This document shows, in pieces, positions 32,977 to 37,860 of a stretch of DNA of 37,860 nt. This DNA comes from Deltaproteobacteria bacterium. Its GTDB lineage: Bacteria; Myxococcota_A; Polyangia; Polyangiales; Polyangiaceae. Position 1 is the first letter of the stretch. Each line of letters begins with the position of its first letter. A model generated the notes under the pieces. The model worked only from the letters and a program-made list of their open reading frames with translations, did no database searches and was not told the DNA's origin. Made by a program: the position numbers and the translations under genes. Location: the NCBI GenBank assembly GCA_003235365.1, contig QJWJ01000537.1, positions 1 through 37,860 on the forward strand, read 5' to 3'.

Positions 32977-33795
32977 GTGGTGGAGGGTGAAGCAACAATC
33001 TTGAATGGTGTAGCCGTCGTCGGGACGGCGATGTTGCTGGCCGCGCTGACCGTGTGGTTCGCGCGCCGATACGAGTATCAGGAGCTGCTCGCGGCGAACA
33101 AGGACTTCGTCGCTGGCGCGTATCCCATCATCGGGCTCATCTACGGCGTATTCCTCGCCTTCACGGTCGTCATCGCGTGGCAGAAGTTCAACGATGCGGA
33201 GACCAGCGCCACCGAGGAAACGACTCACCTCAGCCAACTTTGGCGAGATTCGGAGCCGCTCCGCGAATCATACCGAGCCCCTTTGCAGGACCAGCTGTTG
33301 GACTACGTGCAGCTCGTCAGGAGCGACGACTGGCCAAGCATGGCGCGAACCGGGATGCTCAGCGACAGCGCAACCGTCGCTTACGAGCGGATTTGGCAGC
33401 TGTTCTACGAGTTCGAACCCGACGAACTGGAGGAGCGGTTCTTCAACGCCGCGATCACCGAACTCAACAGCCTGGGTCGCGTTCGGCGTCTTCGCGGTCT
33501 ATACGCGAGCGCCGAGGTACAACCTCTCGTGAAAGTGTTCCTGGTAGGCGGAGGGGTCATGACGGTGGCATTTTCGTTGTTGGTTGCCTGCGGTTCGCGT
33601 CGTCTGCAAATGCTCGTCACATCGCTGATGGCAGGCCTGACGGCGTTCAGCATCTTCTTGGTCTTGTCGTTGCAGCGTCCCTTCTCCGGGGATCTGAGCG
33701 TCACGCCACTCGCATTCGACACACTCGAGCGATCTTTCGACGAGCGCATCCAACGCCGAACGCGGACTCACCGCGCTCAGAACGGCGATGACTGA
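32977..33795 (+). CDS. DUF4239 (bestrophin-like) membrane protein
   Basis: 272 residues, GTG start at 32977 with GGGAGG (32968-32973) ideally placed. The gene begins 22 bases after the channel gene stop. It has an N-terminal TM (GVAVVGTAMLLAALTVWF), then FVAGAYPIIGLIYGVFLAFTVVIAWQKFNDAE, the DUF4239 signature with a TM. A soluble helical middle follows (TTHLSQLWRDSEPLRESYRA, LLDYVQLVRSDDWPSM), then two C-terminal TMs (VKVFLVGGGVMTVAFSLLVA, LVTSLMAGLTAFSIFLVLSL) and a basic tail. Length and order agree with DUF4239, annotated by structure prediction as related to bestrophin anion channels; I infer a channel or channel-modulating role. No enzymatic motif. Coupled by position to the channel before and the phospholipase after. 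Confidence 0.85.
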   Translation: MVEGEATILNGVAVVGTAMLLAALTVWFARRYEYQELLAANKDFVAGAYPIIGLIYGVFLAFTVVIAWQKFNDAETSATEETTHLSQLWRDSEPLRESYRAPLQDQLLDYVQLVRSDDWPSMARTGMLSDSATVAYERIWQLFYEFEPDELEERFFNAAITELNSLGRVRRLRGLYASAEVQPLVKVFLVGGGVMTVAFSLLVACGSRRLQMLVTSLMAGLTAFSIFLVLSLQRPFSGDLSVTPLAFDTLERSFDERIQRRTRTHRAQNGDD

Positions 33796-33807
33796 AAGGA
33801 GGACGAG

Positions 33808-36453
33808 GTGACAGACGATTCAATCGACGAAGTGCCAGTTCCGTCGCGCGACATGGCTCGAGAAAGCGTCGTGTTGCGCTCAACGGACGCGAGTTTGGGC
33901 ATCGACACTGATCTGTGTCCGCCGGAAGTGTTCACAGCCGAACTCGACGAGATCCACAAGAGACGATCGAGCGCCCGCGTTGCTGACGAAAGGCCTTCGG
34001 TGGAGCTTGCCCCTGGAAGGGTGGCCGCGCCGTCGACGCAATACGGGTTGGTCGGCCTGGCAATCTCTGGCGGAGGGATCCGCTCCTCGACGTTCAGTCT
34101 GGGCGTCGTTCAGGCCCTCGAGCAAGCTGGCGCGTTCAAGTACGTCGATTACCTGTCGACCGTGTCTGGCGGCGGGTACACCGGCGCGATGTTGAGCTCT
34201 GCGCTGCGCGCCCCCAACTCGAACCCCGAACACGCGTTCCCGCTCAAGAAGGAACTCGGCGAAGGAGAGAGCATCGCACTGCGACATCTACGCAACGGCA
34301 GTAACTATCTCAGTTCTAGCAGCACATTGAGCAAGCTCCGTTTGCCGATGTTGCTGGTCCGGGGGGTATTGCTCAACGTCCTGGCGCTGTTGCCATCGAT
34401 GATGCTGTTGGTGTTCGCGACGGAGGTCGCATACGAAAAGCAACTACTTCCCGACATCGCAGAGCTCGGGGAGCAAGGCCTGTCTTTCAAAGGCACCCCA
34501 ATCCTGTGGGGCCTCATTCCGTTTGCTGTCTTCCTGCTGGCCTTTCCGGCACTGGGGCGAACCGTCCAAGCACGCCTCACGTGGCGCGGGAGAAATCGCC
34601 TGGAGTTGGCCATGGCTGCCGCAATGGGGCTTTCGCTTTTCGTTGCTCTGCTCATCCCCGCGGTCTTCTTGGTCGAAGCGGCTATCGAGACGTCCTGGGA
34701 GACGCTCGCCGCGAAGTACAGGGACCTCGGGTCATGGCACTTGACGGTGGAAGGGTCAGTGCTCGCATTCTTCGCCGCGAACACGGGCGCCCTGGTCGGC
34801 GCGGTACGCGACGTGACGCGCAAGGCGGCACGCTGGTTCTTCTATTGTCTGGGGGTCCTGGGCCCGCTCACCCTCTTTGGCCTCTACCTGCTGCTGTGCG
34901 TCGCGCAGATCGACTCTCCGTTCATCTCCAAAGACTTCGAGAAATGCTTCGAAGGCGCACCCGTGCCTGATTCAGGCACATTGGGCGACCCGGGATGGCA
35001 GTGCGACGAGCATCTGCGAACCGAGTTGTTTGCAGCGCTGCACAACAAGGGCATTGCGATCGACGAGGACAACATCCGGGTCCGGCAGTGTCAGAGCGGG
35101 GATCGGGGCGCCGGACGCTGGCTGCTCGATCCCGGGCACTCGACCGTCGACTGGAACGCCAAGTCCTGCAATTGGGGCTCGCATCAATTGGAGGAAGGGC
35201 GAATCGTCCTGATCGTGCCCCGAGGCGATGACCTAGAACTGCAGGGAGCAAAACTTCGCGTGTTCGGTGAACCCAGCGACACGGTACTATTCTCGGATGC
35301 CGAGTTCTTCGGCGGCGGTCTTCTGTTGTTCATCTACATGCTGTTCTTTCTCGACGTGAACCGCACGTCGCTGCACGTCTTCTACCGAGATCGACTGAGC
35401 CGTCTGTATCTGTTTCGCGTCAACTCGAAGGGGGACATTCTGGCCAACGACAAGCTCAAGCTGTCGGAACTGCGCCAAAGAGGAAGCGTCGCGCCTTACC
35501 ACTTGATCAACGCCGCCCTGAACTTGCAGTCGAACGAGACCTGGCAACAACGGGGTAGACAGGCTGGTTTCTTCGTCTTTTCGAAGCACTACTCGGGAAG
35601 TGAACACACGGGGTACTGCCACACCGAAGCGCTGGAGAAGGCGGACCCTCATCTGGACCTGGGGACGGCGATGGCCATTTCAGGTGCTGCGGCTGCGCCG
35701 AACATGGGACGGATGACCAACAAGACGCTCACGTTCATCATGACCCTGCTGAACATCCGTCTCAACTACTGGCTGCCCAACCCCAAGTACGTACTCGAGC
35801 ACCGCTCCTACACCTGGCGGTGCCCGGGCCTGGCATGGCTGCTCAGAGAAAGCATGAGCCGCGTCGATGAACGCAACGCCTACGTGAACCTGTCCGACGG
35901 CGGCCACCTGGAAAACCTGGGCGTCTACGAGCTACTTCGTCGTCGCTGCAAGCTAATCATCGCCGTTGATGGTGAACAAGACGGTGCATATCGCTATGCC
36001 GGCCTGATGACGCTGCAACGCTTCGCAAAGATCGACCTGGGTATCGACATCGTGGTTGACTTGGAATGTCTGCGGCCGGTCGATGGCAAAGCGAAGGCCC
36101 ACGCGACCTGCGGCAGGATCATCTACTCCGATGACGGCGCGGGCAACGTCGAATACGGCACGCTCGTGTACGTCAAGTCCTCATGGACCGGAGATGAAGA
36201 GCCCTACGTCGCCGAGTACCGCTTCGGTCACCCCGACTTTCCGCACGAATCCACGGCCGATCAGTACTTCGACGAGGAGCAGTTCGAGGCCTATCGCGCA
36301 CTGGGACATCACATCGGTATGCCCGTTGCTCACGCGATCACCTCGGCCATGCGCCGACGCCAGGAAATTGCCTTGGGACCAGTGCTGCCGAGCGAGGCGC
36401 TCGACTCGAACCAGGCTTCGGTGTCTGGAGCCAGGGCGGCCGCCGCCGGGTAA
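33808..36453 (+). CDS. Membrane-embedded patatin-like phospholipase
   Basis: 881 residues, GTG start at 33808 with AAAGGAGG at 33795-33802 overlapping the previous stop. The patatin core has the oxyanion loop GGGIR (88-92) in LAISGGGIRSSTFSLGVVQA, nucleophile S120 in YLSTVSGGGYTGA, and the catalytic D697 in NLSDGGHLENLGVYELLRRR, so the Ser/Asp dyad is intact. Between them lie about 575 residues with five or six membrane segments (RGVLLNVLALLPSMMLLVFA, LWGLIPFAVFLLAFPAL, MAAAMGLSLFVALLIPAVFL, WFFYCLGVLGPLTLFGLYLL, GGGLLLFIYMLFFLDV) and a Cys-containing loop. Patatins hydrolyse acyl esters of membrane lipids; bacterial ones include toxins and immune effectors. Most canonical patatins are 300-400 residues, so this is unusually large. 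Likely translated together with the DUF4239 and pLGIC-like genes. Confidence 0.92.
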   Translation: MTDDSIDEVPVPSRDMARESVVLRSTDASLGIDTDLCPPEVFTAELDEIHKRRSSARVADERPSVELAPGRVAAPSTQYGLVGLAISGGGIRSSTFSLGVVQALEQAGAFKYVDYLSTVSGGGYTGAMLSSALRAPNSNPEHAFPLKKELGEGESIALRHLRNGSNYLSSSSTLSKLRLPMLLVRGVLLNVLALLPSMMLLVFATEVAYEKQLLPDIAELGEQGLSFKGTPILWGLIPFAVFLLAFPALGRTVQARLTWRGRNRLELAMAAAMGLSLFVALLIPAVFLVEAAIETSWETLAAKYRDLGSWHLTVEGSVLAFFAANTGALVGAVRDVTRKAARWFFYCLGVLGPLTLFGLYLLLCVAQIDSPFISKDFEKCFEGAPVPDSGTLGDPGWQCDEHLRTELFAALHNKGIAIDEDNIRVRQCQSGDRGAGRWLLDPGHSTVDWNAKSCNWGSHQLEEGRIVLIVPRGDDLELQGAKLRVFGEPSDTVLFSDAEFFGGGLLLFIYMLFFLDVNRTSLHVFYRDRLSRLYLFRVNSKGDILANDKLKLSELRQRGSVAPYHLINAALNLQSNETWQQRGRQAGFFVFSKHYSGSEHTGYCHTEALEKADPHLDLGTAMAISGAAAAPNMGRMTNKTLTFIMTLLNIRLNYWLPNPKYVLEHRSYTWRCPGLAWLLRESMSRVDERNAYVNLSDGGHLENLGVYELLRRRCKLIIAVDGEQDGAYRYAGLMTLQRFAKIDLGIDIVVDLECLRPVDGKAKAHATCGRIIYSDDGAGNVEYGTLVYVKSSWTGDEEPYVAEYRFGHPDFPHESTADQYFDEEQFEAYRALGHHIGMPVAHAITSAMRRRQEIALGPVLPSEALDSNQASVSGARAAAAG

Positions 36454-36468
36454 ACCCTAAGAGCACCG

Positions 36469-36597
36469 ATCAGCTTGCCGCCACACGGAATTGCCCCGAA
36501 AAATCGCCCTAGGATGGGTGAGGGCGTTTTTCAGGGCCACGTTCGGCTCCCTGTGCGCGCGGCTCGGTGCTCTAGGTGTTTGATTTGTCGCAGCAAT
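36469..36597 (-). repeat. Dispersed structured repeat, copy B
   Basis: Reverse complement matches 1716-1844 over 129 bases with no gap, at about 80% identity. In this copy a 10-base inverted repeat flanks the body: AGAGCACCGA at 36460-36469 and TCGGTGCTCT at 36564-36573. The internal hairpin is stronger than in copy A: GCCCTGAAAAA pairs with TTTTTCGGGGC (one G-U) and CGCCCT pairs with AGGGCG, with a single bulged base. It lies between the convergent patatin and CobW genes, where it could act as a 3'-end structure or terminator. Confidence 0.75.
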
Positions 36598-36670
36598 CAA
36601 CCTGATTGCTGCCCTACGCGTGAGGCTCCGCTGGGACTTGCATCGCAAGTCGCTTTACGTCGCGCCGAAG

Positions 36671-37618
36671 CTAGGGTTCGGAGGCAACGCAGCGCCTGAA
36701 CGTCGACTCCAACTCGGCGGCATTCAACCCAAGTCCCAAAACGACGAGTCGACTGCTTCGCGCGGCACCGACCCAACGTCTGCCGAGCTCCACTTCCACG
36801 GCGTCGCCAACGCCGTGGACGATCACCCGCACGTCGACTCCCTGAATGGCGAGAATCCCCTTGACGCGCAGAATCCGTGATTGGACGCCACCAAGCACGT
36901 TCTGTACCCAATCACCGAAGGACTCTTCGTCCAATTCACCATCGACAACCAAGGAGACCGCTTGAATGCTCGAGTGCCCCGTGCCCGATGGCGGTACATG
37001 CAGCGCCTCGGTGCGTTGCGCCAGCAGGTCCAGCAACTCGAAAGACATTGTTCCATTGCTGGACCTCGCCGTCACCGCTGTCGGCGCGTAGATTCGAAGG
37101 CGCTGTTCGATCTCGTCGACGGTCAACTCGGATGCGGCATTCGCCAATCGATCGACGTGTGTGAGTACCACCACGTCGGCGAACCCCAGTTGTTCGACGG
37201 CTAGGTCAAATTCGAGCGCGGCCTCGATACGCGTCACGTCGACGACCGTGACCACGCCATCCAAACAGAACCGCTCGTTCGGGTTGCTGGTGATGGCGCG
37301 GATGACGCCCGCGGGGGATGCGGCTCCAGAGGTCTCCACCAGGATGCGGCCGGGGCGCGGCTGCGTCTCGCCGAGTTCAACCAGCGCACTCGACAGCTCC
37401 GCTTGACTCCTGCAACAGATACAGCCACCAGTGATTTCTCGAAGCCGTGCGACGTGAGCGGCGAGCAGCTCCCCGTCGATCCCCACCTCTCCACGTTCGT
37501 TGACGATGACGGCGGTTTCGTTTCGCGGGAGCTGCTCGAGCCAGTGTTGGAGCAGCGTCGACTTTCCCGCCCCCAAGAACCCAGTGACGATGGTGACGGG
37601 GATCGCGTCGCGACTCAT
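36671..37618 (-). CDS. CobW/G3E-family GTPase (metallochaperone type)
   Basis: 315 residues from ATG 37616-37618. The Walker A P-loop is TGFLGAGKST (12-21). The family metal site C-x-C-C is in ITGGCICCRSQ. The Mg-binding/switch region is ILVETSGAASP, and the guanine-specificity region reads LTHVDRL, where a Lys is more usual in T/N-K-x-D. A helical linker follows, then the CobW_C beta domain (about 215-315: RILRVKGILAIQGVDVRVIV, RSSRLVVLGLGL). Proteins of this family deliver Zn, Co or other metals to target enzymes in the cytosol, using GTP hydrolysis. No zinc-uptake-repressor site or metal operon was seen next to it. The Shine-Dalgarno is weak. Convergent with the patatin gene. Confidence 0.93.
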   Translation of the reverse strand: MSRDAIPVTIVTGFLGAGKSTLLQHWLEQLPRNETAVIVNERGEVGIDGELLAAHVARLREITGGCICCRSQAELSSALVELGETQPRPGRILVETSGAASPAGVIRAITSNPNERFCLDGVVTVVDVTRIEAALEFDLAVEQLGFADVVVLTHVDRLANAASELTVDEIEQRLRIYAPTAVTARSSNGTMSFELLDLLAQRTEALHVPPSGTGHSSIQAVSLVVDGELDEESFGDWVQNVLGGVQSRILRVKGILAIQGVDVRVIVHGVGDAVEVELGRRWVGAARSSRLVVLGLGLNAAELESTFRRCVASEP

Positions 37619-37860
37619 GCTGAGAGCCTAGCCGACAGCATGGTTCCTGTCCCGCAAGTGGGACGATCAGTTCCGTTGACGCACTGGCGGACCCTGGAGC
37701 CGTCCGGGAGCGCCCCTCGTGCAGCGCAGCGTGCCGATCCCGCCGTTTCGATCCTCGGCACGTGCGGCGCTCCAACTCCCAGACAGCCTGCAACCCGTGC
37801 GCCGATCGCCACCACATCGGCACGTGGGAGTTCTCCCTGTTCGCCTTCCACGCGCTACAT
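37619..37860. other. Right-edge region upstream of the CobW gene
   Basis: 242 bases to the window end. A minus-strand frame from a GTG at 37851 ends in an ATGA overlap with the CobW start, but its composition is unlike a real protein and no family is recognised, so it is not called. The CobW promoter should lie here. Confidence 0.4.

Noticed and set aside
37615..37851. Minus-strand frame ending in an ATGA overlap with the CobW start
   Set aside because: Only a GTG start, unusual composition, no recognised family; the overlap can arise by chance.

Overview
The window is GC-rich and looks like chromosomal DNA from a myxobacterium of the Polyangia type (Myxococcota). The markers are a MYXO-CTERM tail (gene at 3959-6004), DUF4215-type Cys-rich repeats fused to a fibro-slime domain (27349-29709), a 14-unit Cys-rich lipoprotein (6071-8950), a TIGR02265/DUF2378-like protein (19398-19976), a large hybrid histidine kinase, and long intergenic stretches. 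No rRNA, tRNA, CRISPR array, intact insertion sequence or phage gene was found.

Layout. 1-2300: minus-strand run of two plant-type [2Fe-2S] ferredoxins and a Rieske ferredoxin, with an uncharacterised alpha/beta protein upstream. 2301-3960: a truncated NTF2/SnoaL-like gene and an orphan gene. 3959-8950: two minus-strand cell-surface genes. 8951-17553: plus strand; a decayed di-heme cytochrome c peroxidase, a beta-lactamase-fold lipoprotein, a REC-PAS-PAS-PAS-HisKA-HATPase-REC kinase, a tandem universal stress protein and a CPBP membrane protease. 17554-18458 has no convincing gene. 18459-24463: a possible small metabolic cluster with a TIGR00027-type methyltransferase, a convergent DUF2378-like gene, two tandem FOXRED2-like flavoproteins and a heme-oxygenase-like metal oxidase (HDO). 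24891-26723: an OafA-type acyltransferase with an SGNH domain. 27349-29709: a fibro-slime/DUF4215 lipoprotein. 30375-36453: three tightly packed membrane genes. 36671-37618: a CobW/G3E GTPase.

The most interesting locus is 30375-36453. Its first gene looks like a periplasmic Cache sensor fused to a pentameric ligand-gated ion channel (pLGIC): a pro-loop extracellular domain plus four membrane helices. Next, 22 bases away and behind a strong Shine-Dalgarno, is a DUF4239 (bestrophin-like) membrane protein. Twelve bases further, also with a near-perfect Shine-Dalgarno, is a large membrane-embedded patatin-like phospholipase. Ligand sensor and channel, second putative channel and membrane-lipid hydrolase in one transcription unit suggest a membrane signalling or effector system that I do not recognise as described.

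A second signal is a 129-base dispersed element present twice (1716-1844 plus; 36469-36597 minus). The two copies align without gaps at about 80% identity by hand count and share a hairpin. The third is the pairing of tandem FOXRED2-like flavoproteins with an HDO enzyme. All family assignments are from reading translated sequence; no search was run.
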